Source: an uncultured Bacilli bacterium (GTDB lineage: Bacteria; Bacillota_I; Bacilli_A; RF39; UBA660). Taken from it: DNA of 9,258 nucleotides. Position numbers and translations under genes: made by a program. The notes under the pieces were generated by a model. It ran no database searches, had not been told where the DNA came from, and saw only the letters and a program-made list of their open reading frames with translations. How positions within the stretch are numbered: the stretch's first letter is position 1; every line of letters starts with the position of its first letter. The stretch lies in NCBI GenBank assembly GCA_934101745.1, contig CAKOSD010000028.1:1-9258 (forward strand), read 5' to 3'. This document shows, in pieces, positions 1 through 7,181 of the stretch.

Positions 1-103
1 ATAAATATTTACGACCAGTCTTAGCATATTTATAAGTTGATTTAAAATTTTGCCAAACACTCCGATTAGGAGTCTTTGTTTCTTTATTTTTTACTTCTTC
101 CAT
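1..103 (-). CDS. 5' fragment of an unidentified protein, cut by the window edge
   Basis: An ATG at 103-101 on the minus strand opens a frame that stays open to base 1, giving the first 34 residues. The peptide starts MEEVKNKETK and ends with a basic, aromatic stretch (SVWQNF, then YKYAKTGRKYL). The start is supported by a GAGG Shine-Dalgarno motif four bases upstream and by a well-formed promoter at 156-183. A short charged cytoplasmic head leading into a K/R/Y-rich segment resembles the N-terminus of ABC-exporter half-transporters, just before their first membrane helix. That is only a resemblance, because no ATPase motif or helix lies in the window. The gene follows the peptidase gene on the same strand but appears to have its own promoter. 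Confidence 0.7.
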   Translation of the reverse strand, partial: MEEVKNKETKTPNRSVWQNFKSTYKYAKTGRKYL

Positions 104-155
104 ACAACCTCACTACATTTATCAAACCTTAAACCCGCTTTTTAAAAGTAAATTA

Positions 156-183
156 ATTATAGCATACATTAAGTATATTGCAA
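156..183 (-). promoter_or_regulatory. Housekeeping promoter with extended -10 for the partial gene at 1-103
   Basis: On the minus strand a perfect TATAAT (161-156) is preceded by TGC, giving the extended -10 form TGCTATAAT. Sixteen bases further upstream lies TTGCAA (183-178), a 4-of-6 match to the -35 consensus. Transcription would begin near base 149, leaving a leader of roughly 45 bases before the ATG at 103. An inverted repeat TTAAGT/ACTTAA (169-174 and 183-188) overlaps the -35 region and could be an operator, but it is short and may be chance. Confidence 0.65.
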
Positions 184-195
184 CTTAATTTTTCT

Positions 196-1881
196 TTAAA
201 ATCTTCTTTGTTCTAATTCTTTATCTAACTCTTGGGAAATATCTGATATAACTTCTTTGGAAAAAGGATTGGGCATATTATATTTAGTAATTAAATCTTT
301 ATAGGAATAATACGAAGCAACTCTTCCCAGTTCTTTAAAGAAGTCTAAATTTTCTTTAGAGTTATGCCAAATTAATATGGCTCCCACATAAGATAAGGCA
401 TAATCAATATAATAGAATGGATCTAAGAAGATATGACTTTGTCGATAATAATAGCCCCCATTATCTAAATTAATATGACCTTTATTATTTTTGTCTAAGT
501 GATACTTTTTAGCAACTTTAAGCCAAGTATCATTGATATCAGTAACTTTTAAATCTTTTTTAGAATAAATGAGTTCTTGAAATTCATCTACGGCACAGAT
601 ATAAGGAAGAAGACTGACAAAATTGTATATATTCATAAACGAATACTTTTGATAATCATCACTAGCAAACAAACCTTCCACTTTATCACTCATTATAAGT
701 TCCATCGCATGTGAAAACATTTCGGCTATTTCCATAGTTGGATACTTAAGAAGTGGCGAGACAATATGGTTTCTATCTTCTAAAGAAGCACAATATTTTT
801 GAAAAGCATGTCCAATTTCATGAGTTGTTGACCCTACATCATGATAAGTATTTTTATAATTTCCCGTAATAACAGGCATTGCTGTTTCGGTTAAATAATT
901 GGTAATTGAAAAATTAACTTTGGAGGCCCTTGGTAAAAAATCGATATAACCATTATCTAACATTTCGGTATAAAGTCTATAAAGTTCAGTATCTACAGTT
1001 TGCAAGGAATCTTTTAATTCCAAGAGTAACTCTGCTCCTTTTACTCTTAACTCGGGCATTTCCGTAAAAAAGACGGTATCATAATAGAAAAGTTCATCTA
1101 ATCCCAATTCTTCTTGTTGCCATTTACTCATCTTTTGACATAATGGAACAATGTATTTTACAATACTATCGCGAAACTCATGGATATCATTATAATCATA
1201 ACCAAATCTTTTTAATTTATATAAACTATAATCCACATAACTCTGAAAACCAGCGTTTTTAGCGATAGCATTACGAACATTTATGGCCTCAAAAAGAATA
1301 CTCTGATATTCATCTTTATTCGTATAGTAAAAATCATTAACAGTATCATGGGCTTTTTTTCTTAGATTTCTATCTTTACTGGAAAATAAACCGCTAACAG
1401 CCCCGATAGTAGTAGGCTTACCCTCAAACATTACTTCTTTTTTATTTAAAGTGCGATACTGCCTTTTAAGCTCATTTTCTTTTTTGATTAGTTCATCATT
1501 ACGAGAACTTACGGTTTTTAATTGAGAAGCAATTACCCTAAAAAAATTATCTGGCAATTCTTCTTTAAGTTGATTTGCAAATTTACTATTTAATAATTCT
1601 TGATATAAAGGAAGAAATAACGCATCAAATTTATTTTTAAATTCATTCCAATAAGTTATCTCTTCTTGCCAGTACGCCTCATTCATATCTCGCATATTTT
1701 GAATATCAGCATAATCAGCCATTTCTTCAATATGATTTTGAATAGTATTTATTTCTTTTACTATACTTAAATACTCAGGATAATCTAAACACACAGGAAG
1801 CTTAGCAACAAGGCTTTCTACTTTAGTTTTAGTATCTTCATAATCTATTTTTTCATATTTTAATTCATTAAATTTTTGCAT
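196..1881 (-). CDS. M3-family zinc oligoendopeptidase (PepF-like)
   Basis: Cytoplasmic metallopeptidase expected to cut short peptides, recycling peptides from protein turnover or uptake. In numbering from the ATG at 1881 (561 aa), the HEIGH zinc-binding motif lies at 354-358, within TTHEIGHAFQ, which is typical of the family. A third zinc ligand, E384 or E387, lies in MEIAEMFSHAME. The length matches the M3 subgroup of about 560 aa related to, but distinct from, classical PepF. The N-terminal half is helical and charged, with no signal peptide or membrane segment. The frame can be opened 12 bases earlier by a GTG at 1893, but that codon lies inside a purine-rich GAGAGTGAG segment that serves as ribosome binding site for the ATG at 1881. 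The gene lies about 85 bases after the methyltransferase gene, with no clear terminator or promoter between them. The family call is secure; the substrate is unknown. Confidence 0.93.
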   Translation of the reverse strand: MQKFNELKYEKIDYEDTKTKVESLVAKLPVCLDYPEYLSIVKEINTIQNHIEEMADYADIQNMRDMNEAYWQEEITYWNEFKNKFDALFLPLYQELLNSKFANQLKEELPDNFFRVIASQLKTVSSRNDELIKKENELKRQYRTLNKKEVMFEGKPTTIGAVSGLFSSKDRNLRKKAHDTVNDFYYTNKDEYQSILFEAINVRNAIAKNAGFQSYVDYSLYKLKRFGYDYNDIHEFRDSIVKYIVPLCQKMSKWQQEELGLDELFYYDTVFFTEMPELRVKGAELLLELKDSLQTVDTELYRLYTEMLDNGYIDFLPRASKVNFSITNYLTETAMPVITGNYKNTYHDVGSTTHEIGHAFQKYCASLEDRNHIVSPLLKYPTMEIAEMFSHAMELIMSDKVEGLFASDDYQKYSFMNIYNFVSLLPYICAVDEFQELIYSKKDLKVTDINDTWLKVAKKYHLDKNNKGHINLDNGGYYYRQSHIFLDPFYYIDYALSYVGAILIWHNSKENLDFFKELGRVASYYSYKDLITKYNMPNPFSKEVISDISQELDKELEQRRF

Positions 1882-1966
1882 AAAAATTCTCACTCTCTAG
1901 TTTTTTTATTATTTTATAGCGTTTTAAGCACTTGAATAGATGTTTCCGTGTGATTTAAAAATGATA

Positions 1967-3160
1967 TTATTTATCTTGTTTTCTGGATAGATAGCAAATT
2001 GTTTCGATATGATAAGTAAAGCCAAACATATCAAGGCCAACTGCCGTTTTTACCACGTAATCATTTTTTAAATAATTAATATCTCTTGCTAAAGTTATGG
2101 GATCACAGGCGATATAAATAATGTTATCCGCCTTAACTTTTTTTAAAAGTTCTATTCCTTCTTTAGACATGCCACTACGGGGAGGATCTATTATTACTAA
2201 GTCTATTTTATCATTTATTTTAGAAATTAATTTATTAGCATCCCCACATAAATAATAGCAATTATTTAACCCATTTATCTTAGCATTTAAAGTTGCATTA
2301 ATAGTAGCATTTTTATTAATTTCAATGCCATATACTTTTTTACTAAAAGGAGCCAGAGTAAGCCCTAAAGTTCCAGTTCCACAAAATAAGTCTAAAACAT
2401 TTTTATTTTTGGGAGCCAGTTCTACTAAAAGATTAAATAATTTTTCGGTTATCCCCAAATTAATCTGAAAGAAGGCATCATAGGATACTTTAAAATACAT
2501 ATTATTAAGACGTTCAATAAAGAAATCTTCACCCCTTAAAACTTTACCATTTTGTAAAATACCCACAATTTTAAAATTAATTAAATTAGGTATTTCTAAC
2601 TTATCTTGAGTTAAGAAATTAATAAGGAGTTCCATATTATAATTATTTCTAATAACCACGGTCCCATTTTTTATTTTAAATTCTGGAATTAATTTAATAA
2701 ATTCATTTACTTTAAAAGATACTAGTTTACACTCATCAATACTTACTATTTCCTTAGTTTCTTCTTTATAAAGCCCAACTACTCCTTCTTTTACATGAAG
2801 AGTTATTTTATTACGGTATTCTAAGGGTTTGGGTGAGGCAATTATGGGAATATTAAGTTCTAAAGCACAAAACTTTTTAAAGAGGTGTTCTAACTTTTGT
2901 TTTTTAAAACTAAGAGTGTCTTCATAAGTCATAAGACTTAGGCTACAGCCGCCACACTCATTACTGTAAGGACAAAAAGAATTTTGTCGACGAGAAGAAA
3001 TTATACTTTTTATCTTGCCAATATTATATTTTTTCGTTTCCTTAACTATTTCAATTTCAATTTTCTCATCAAGGCAAGTATTAGGAACAAAAGTTATTTT
3101 ATCATTTACATAACAGATACCGCGGCCATAATCATCTAATCTTACTATTTTTACAGTCAT
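1967..3160 (-). CDS. rlmD: 23S rRNA (uracil-C5)-methyltransferase, TrmA/RlmD (RumA) family
   Basis: SAM-dependent enzyme making 5-methyluridine in 23S rRNA. In Firmicutes one protein of this family (RlmCD) can modify both U747 and U1939, so the exact target is open. Residue numbers count from the upstream ATG at 3169. An N-terminal TRAM domain spans about 5-57. The [4Fe-4S] cysteines C66, C72 and C75 (CPYSNECGGC) and C147 are present. The SAM-binding loop DLFCGTGTLGL is at 260-270, DPPRSG at 328-333, the catalytic nucleophile C355 in IACDP, and the general base E389 in HIE near the C-terminus. All expected key residues are there. The ATG at 3160 is preferred over 3169 because 3169 falls inside the Shine-Dalgarno stretch AAAGGATGGA; starting at 3160 gives correct spacing and a 397-aa protein beginning directly with the TRAM strand. 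The gene starts about 20 bases after the stop of the 749-aa gene, so the two are likely cotranscribed. Confidence 0.93.
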   Translation of the reverse strand: MTVKIVRLDDYGRGICYVNDKITFVPNTCLDEKIEIEIVKETKKYNIGKIKSIISSRRQNSFCPYSNECGGCSLSLMTYEDTLSFKKQKLEHLFKKFCALELNIPIIASPKPLEYRNKITLHVKEGVVGLYKEETKEIVSIDECKLVSFKVNEFIKLIPEFKIKNGTVVIRNNYNMELLINFLTQDKLEIPNLINFKIVGILQNGKVLRGEDFFIERLNNMYFKVSYDAFFQINLGITEKLFNLLVELAPKNKNVLDLFCGTGTLGLTLAPFSKKVYGIEINKNATINATLNAKINGLNNCYYLCGDANKLISKINDKIDLVIIDPPRSGMSKEGIELLKKVKADNIIYIACDPITLARDINYLKNDYVVKTAVGLDMFGFTYHIETICYLSRKQDK

Positions 3161-3180
3161 AAAATCCATCCTTTATCTAT

Positions 3181-5430
3181 TTATTGGTTATTTCTCTTTA
3201 ATTTTAACATATTTTCTTGATAACAATTGATAAAATCATTAGTGAATATCGAATTTTCGGTATTTACCCCGGTCATATCATAATTAAGGAATGTTACCTC
3301 AGAATAGTTACCATTACGCATATCTTTATTGTAGACTTTTTGCGGATCAAGGCAAGCATTCGTGCCACTAAAATCTATGCCATTTACATAAAACGAAGTA
3401 AAATCATAAGCAAGTAAATCAAAATAGATTAAATCTTTAAGATATTCGGGAGATATTATTTTCATATCATTTATTTCCAGGCAAAAATCTGGGGGAACTG
3501 GTAAGGCATGAAGCATCTTGATATTATGAATTTGCGCATCTAATTGTCTTAAGGCTTTTTCATATTCGGACCTTTGCTGTAGAAGTTGGGCTAATTTTTT
3601 TTGCTTATTTTCTAAATTTACTTTTGTTTCTTCAGGCCTCATCTTAGATTTAGAAAATACAGGTTCTTCCTCTTTAGATATAGAAGCAATATATTCTTCC
3701 AAGGATAATAAAGTGGCAGATTCATCTAAACAGCGATGCAAAAGACTATAATTTTCTAATACAATCAATTTATCTTTAACAAAAAATGTTTTATTATTAA
3801 TTACAAAGTAGTCATCGCAACAAGAAATTATAGAATCCTTATCACCTAAATAATGTGATTTATTAGTATCTTTATCAAAAAGATAATAACCTAATTCTTG
3901 GGCATAATTCCAATCATTTAAATAAAGCATATAATTTTGATACTGCCTAATAGGCTTATAATAAGTTTTTTTATATAATTTAGTGCGATAATCAAAGTAA
4001 GTATAAATGGTAAATACTCCTAATTTTTTAGAAGTATAGAAAAGATAATCACAAGGCTTAAAATCTGATTTTTGATAGACGCTTAATTGATTACCAAGAT
4101 AATAGGAAAGATTGGTTTTATCTAATGGCTTAGTTTCACTTCCAAATATATCTATATAAAAGACATTGTTACTCTTTTCTAAGTTTTTTACCTTAGCCAT
4201 ACCATCTATAAAGTCAGAGGCCAATACATATATAGTTTTAATTACTTCGTTACCAAATTCATCTAAAAAGCCGTATTTTCCAGTCGCATTTTTTATTAGA
4301 AGGCGGTTGCAAGAATAATTAGAATTAGTATAAAATGTTTTGCCATGACACATAAATTGTAGATGGTTTTTTTCTTGTTTTAAAGCGGTAAATACTTCTT
4401 TTTGAAATAATTTAGCAAAAATTCTATCGACTTTTAACATATTATCACTTTTTAAATATCTAGAAATTATAACTCCATTTTTATCATAAAAAGAATAACC
4501 GTTATTTTCATAAATATTGACGGCATCTTTATTAAAATTGACCACAGGTTTATACTTATCATATTTAGGTGTAATTTTAACATCACTAGATTTTTTTAAG
4601 ATTTGACCATTTTTGCAAATGATTATTTGACTTTCTAAATAATATCTTACAAATTCTATTTTGTTATCATCGTATAGCAATTTATATCCATAAAATCTAA
4701 GAAAGGAATTATTATAAACAATATATTCATATTCTTGGGCTTCTACTTTCTTAATAATTTCTTTTCTAATTTCCTTAGATATATTAAATTTACCTAATAT
4801 ATCTTCAACATAATCATAAAATTTTCCTATTTTTTCGGTTATTACGGGGTCTTTATCTTCTGATAACCTTGGTCCTTTATAGATAAAATCTTCCTGGTTA
4901 AGAACTACACTAACTTTATTGTTGACCATTTCAACATGGCATTTATGCCCGAGAGTTTTAATTTTTTGTTTATCAATAACTTGACCTTTCGGGTTAATCA
5001 ATAGATATATATGGCCTAGTTCGCTACGAAGACTTTCCGTTGCAAAAAAAGTGGTTGTTGCTTCTAAAAGGAAATACCCATTAGTAAAAGAATCTGCCGT
5101 AAAGCCATTAGTGGTTTGATAAATAATTCGACCATCATTCATATCGATTAAATAAAATTTTCCATCTTTTGAACAAGCCACGATATTTTTACTAACGGCT
5201 TTTAGGTCGTCTGGTTTAAAACATAGAAGGGGGCGTCCGGATAAATCGGATAATACGCCATCTAAATTTAAATACTCGTAAGCCTCATCACTTTCCACTA
5301 TTTTTAAATTATCAATAACCTTATACTGAGGATAAATCTCCCTTGTTGATAAATTAATATAATAAAAATCATCAGTTTCCTGAAACATCTCATCTAAATA
5401 TTTTCTATATTTTATTTTGTTATCGTCCAT
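3181..5430 (-). CDS. WG-repeat / coiled-coil / pentapeptide-like multidomain protein, function unknown
   Basis: A 749-aa protein that I cannot assign to a named family. It has no signal peptide or membrane segment, so it is probably cytoplasmic. Residues 1-580 are rich in aromatic beta-strand segments of the kind seen in WG (KWG) repeat or propeller-like proteins. The clearest repeat is at about 385-413, with YGFLDEFG, an aromatic/acidic middle and then GMAKVK. Weaker copies occur near 91-105 (GKFYLIDMNDGR), 140-152 (HIYLLINPKGQ) and 311-323 (GYSFYDKNGV). Residues 600-642 are Lys/Gln/Glu/Leu-rich and predicted coiled coil. The tail, 665-735, resembles degenerate pentapeptide repeats, with VNGIDFSGTNA, NKDMRNGNYSEVTF and MTGVNTENSIFTND. 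The architecture suggests a binding or scaffold role with no visible catalytic motif. The start has a GGGGG ribosome binding site four bases upstream, and a TATAAT box lies at 5451-5456. It heads the minus-strand gene run. Confidence 0.8.
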   Translation of the reverse strand: MDDNKIKYRKYLDEMFQETDDFYYINLSTREIYPQYKVIDNLKIVESDEAYEYLNLDGVLSDLSGRPLLCFKPDDLKAVSKNIVACSKDGKFYLIDMNDGRIIYQTTNGFTADSFTNGYFLLEATTTFFATESLRSELGHIYLLINPKGQVIDKQKIKTLGHKCHVEMVNNKVSVVLNQEDFIYKGPRLSEDKDPVITEKIGKFYDYVEDILGKFNISKEIRKEIIKKVEAQEYEYIVYNNSFLRFYGYKLLYDDNKIEFVRYYLESQIIICKNGQILKKSSDVKITPKYDKYKPVVNFNKDAVNIYENNGYSFYDKNGVIISRYLKSDNMLKVDRIFAKLFQKEVFTALKQEKNHLQFMCHGKTFYTNSNYSCNRLLIKNATGKYGFLDEFGNEVIKTIYVLASDFIDGMAKVKNLEKSNNVFYIDIFGSETKPLDKTNLSYYLGNQLSVYQKSDFKPCDYLFYTSKKLGVFTIYTYFDYRTKLYKKTYYKPIRQYQNYMLYLNDWNYAQELGYYLFDKDTNKSHYLGDKDSIISCCDDYFVINNKTFFVKDKLIVLENYSLLHRCLDESATLLSLEEYIASISKEEEPVFSKSKMRPEETKVNLENKQKKLAQLLQQRSEYEKALRQLDAQIHNIKMLHALPVPPDFCLEINDMKIISPEYLKDLIYFDLLAYDFTSFYVNGIDFSGTNACLDPQKVYNKDMRNGNYSEVTFLNYDMTGVNTENSIFTNDFINCYQENMLKLKRNNQ

Positions 5431-5450
5431 ATATCCCCCAAATTAAACCT

Positions 5451-5479
5451 ATTATACTAATTATTCTTTTAAAATGATA
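5451..5479 (-). promoter_or_regulatory. Probable promoter of the 749-aa gene
   Basis: On the minus strand a perfect TATAAT lies at 5456-5451, about 20 bases before the ATG at 5430. The hexamer at the optimal 17-base spacing is TATCAT (5479-5474), a poor -35. Transcription would start near 5444 and still include the GGGGG ribosome binding site at 5439-5435. The -10 is convincing, but the -35 is not. Confidence 0.45.
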
Positions 5480-5620
5480 GATATTTTAAATATTTATTTA
5501 TACTATTTTAGTTAACATATAACCTATATATATAAGGAAAATAACTATTAAGACTTATTATGTTTATAAGATATAGGATATATTACTTTATTCTAGTTAG
5601 AAAAGCAACATTTTTTAATT

Positions 5621-5656
5621 AAGAGGGTTAAATTAATGAAGTTTTTAATTACTTAA
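5621..5656 (+). other. Candidate leader mini-ORF (MKFLIT) with ribosome binding site
   Basis: AAGAGGG at 5621-5627 is followed, after eight bases, by ATG at 5636 and a six-codon frame (Met-Lys-Phe-Leu-Ile-Thr) ending in TAA at 5654-5656. It lies 95 bases before the germination operon. The ribosome binding site is stronger than expected by chance in such AT-rich sequence, but the peptide is tiny and no attenuator hairpin is evident, so it may be meaningless. Confidence 0.2.
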
Positions 5657-5706
5657 ATAAGGGTTTTCTAAACTTAAAAATTTATAATTAATTATCGTAG
5701 TTTAAC

Positions 5707-5736
5707 ACATAAAAGTATTTATATTTAGACATACTA
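5707..5736 (+). promoter_or_regulatory. Sigma-G-like (forespore) promoter candidate for the germination operon
   Basis: CATACTA at 5730-5736 fits the Bacillus sigma-G -10 pattern CATnnTA exactly. ACATA at 5707-5711, exactly 18 bases upstream, matches four of five positions of the -35 pattern G-H-A-T-R. Sigma-G is the known forespore regulator of ger operons in Bacillus, so the location fits. The difficulty is that the start point would fall near 5743, leaving a leader of about eight bases and cutting the Shine-Dalgarno sequence down to its GTGAT end. Either the leader is very short or the true promoter lies elsewhere in the spacer. Confidence 0.4.
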
Positions 5737-5750
5737 AGAAGGGTGATACT

Positions 5751-7181
5751 ATGAATAATCTAACTAGTGATAAAAAATATAAAGAAAATCAAGTCTTACT
5801 TAAAGAAATAAAAGATGATTTTAAAGATAGTAGTGATTTAATAATAAAGACTATTAAAAATATGGATATTATTTTTTTAGAAAGTTTATGTTCTAGTGAT
5901 AAAATTAATGAATATGTCTTAAAAGTATTAAGTCTTTCAAAGAAAAAGAGTAAGGATTTAAATAATATTTTAGTTGGTCCAAATACGAAGAAAATACAAT
6001 CTAAGGAAGAAATTATTAATTATTTATTAAATGGATTTACTATCATTTTAGGAGATTATTATTATGCTATAGAAACTAAGGGGGATTTAGTAAGAGGTAT
6101 TTCGGTACCTACCACGGAACCGGATTTACATGGGCCGAAGGATTCTTTTAACGAATCAATCCAAACTAATTTAGGTCTAATTAAAAGGCGGGTTAAAAGT
6201 CCCGATTTAATAAATATTGATATGGATATTGGGCTTTACTCTAAAACTAAGGTTAGCTTATTATATATTAGTTCGATTGCTGAAATATCGTTAGTTAATA
6301 AAGTTAAGGCTAAGTTACAAAAGATTAATATTGATGGTATATTGGATGCTGGCAACATAAAACAATTGATAAGTAGAGAAAATCGTAGTGCCTTTCCGAC
6401 TTGTCAATTAACCGAAAGACCGGATAAGGCCGCAGGGGATTTATTAGAGGGTAAAGTTATAATATTAGTAGATTCTTCCCCACTGGCTATTAGTCTGCCC
6501 TCATTTTTAGTAGATTTTATTAATCCTAGTGTTGATACTTATAGTAAAAATATTAATATAAATTTTATAAAATTTTTAAGGTTTTTATGTTTTTTTGTTA
6601 CTTTATTTCTTCCCGGTTTTTACATTGCTTTAATAAGTTATAATCAAGGCTCGATTCCTCTAGATTTACTAATTAATTTTGCCATGCAAAGAAGTAGTGT
6701 CCCTATTCCTTCGGTAGTTGAGTGCCTAGTTATTTTAGTATTATGCGCTATATTACGAGAAAGTGATATTAGATTTCCTAGTAATTATGGGTCTTCTATA
6801 TCCATAGTCGGGGCCTTGGTAATGGGCGATGCAGCAGTTTCTGCGGGGATTGTTAGCCCGATTATGATTATTGTGGTGGCAGTTACTTATATAACTAGTA
6901 TGGTTTTTACAGATGTAGAACTAATTAATTCGTTTCGCCATATTAGATTCTTAACTCTACTTTTAGTTTCGCTCTTAGGACTTTTCGGTCTTTATATAAG
7001 TATGTTTTTTACTTTAATTCATTTATGTAGTCTTACTAGTTTAGGTAGACCTTATACTTATCCTTTAGCGCCCTTTGATAAAGTCTATTTTAATAAGACG
7101 GTATTTCGCACGCCAAAGCGTGATGATAAATATCGTTCCCGCTTATTAACTAAAAAAAATCGATGCAAAGAAGGTGATTAA
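5751..7181 (+). CDS. gerA: Spore germinant receptor A subunit (GerA/GerKA family)
   Basis: Integral inner-spore-membrane subunit that, with the B and C subunits, senses nutrient germinants and triggers ion and dipicolinate release. The 476 aa match the usual family length. Residues 1-270 form the soluble N-terminal part, with the family motifs GPKDSFNESIQTN (128-140) followed by LIKRRVKSPDL, SLLYISSIA (169-177), FPTCQLTERPDKA (215-227) and a VDSSP...LP stretch (240-250). The membrane domain has hydrophobic segments at about 277-298, 321-336, 348-386 and 400-427. It ends with LGRPYTYPLAPF (431-442), the conserved C-terminal signature, and a basic tail. The ATG has the ribosome binding site GAAGGGTGAT, whose GGTGAT ends three bases before the start. 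It is the first gene of an A-C-B operon, the order also seen in gerK-type operons. The symbol here denotes the subunit family, not a specific orthologue. Confidence 0.96.
   Translation: MNNLTSDKKYKENQVLLKEIKDDFKDSSDLIIKTIKNMDIIFLESLCSSDKINEYVLKVLSLSKKKSKDLNNILVGPNTKKIQSKEEIINYLLNGFTIILGDYYYAIETKGDLVRGISVPTTEPDLHGPKDSFNESIQTNLGLIKRRVKSPDLINIDMDIGLYSKTKVSLLYISSIAEISLVNKVKAKLQKINIDGILDAGNIKQLISRENRSAFPTCQLTERPDKAAGDLLEGKVIILVDSSPLAISLPSFLVDFINPSVDTYSKNININFIKFLRFLCFFVTLFLPGFYIALISYNQGSIPLDLLINFAMQRSSVPIPSVVECLVILVLCAILRESDIRFPSNYGSSISIVGALVMGDAAVSAGIVSPIMIIVVAVTYITSMVFTDVELINSFRHIRFLTLLLVSLLGLFGLYISMFFTLIHLCSLTSLGRPYTYPLAPFDKVYFNKTVFRTPKRDDKYRSRLLTKKNRCKEGD

Larger units (their letters stand above)
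5431..5750. other. Divergent AT-rich intergenic spacer
   Basis: This 320-base gap separates the minus-strand gene run from the plus-strand germination operon. It is almost entirely A and T. No protein of meaningful length, tRNA, rRNA or recognisable riboswitch is visible. It holds the minus-strand ribosome binding site and -10 box (5435-5456), a six-codon mini-ORF with ribosome binding site (5621-5656), an isolated plus-strand TATAAT at 5683-5688 without a matching -35, and the sigma-G-like element and ribosome binding site just before 5751. Short AT palindromes such as TTAATTAA are expected at this base composition and are not called separately. Confidence 0.7.

Noticed and set aside
1911..1950. 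Promoter or terminator between the methyltransferase and peptidase genes
   Set aside because: On the minus strand there is a TATAAA-like box but no -35 at usable spacing. The imperfect TTTTAA...CAC / GTG...TTAAAA hairpin has a four-base bulge and no following U-tract.
3217..3417. Plus-strand open frame of 66 codons
   Set aside because: It lies antisense to the conserved-looking C-terminal tail of the 749-aa gene, has no ribosome binding site, and its composition is what the opposite frame of that gene would give.
5523..5537. CCTATATATATAAGG as an operator palindrome
   Set aside because: The dyad is out of register by one base, and alternating TA is common at this composition. There is no second copy in the window.
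5683..5688. Plus-strand TATAAT as a housekeeping promoter for the ger operon
   Set aside because: The bases 16-18 positions upstream (around AGGGTT) do not resemble a -35, and there is no TGn extension. TATAAT is expected by chance in such AT-rich sequence.
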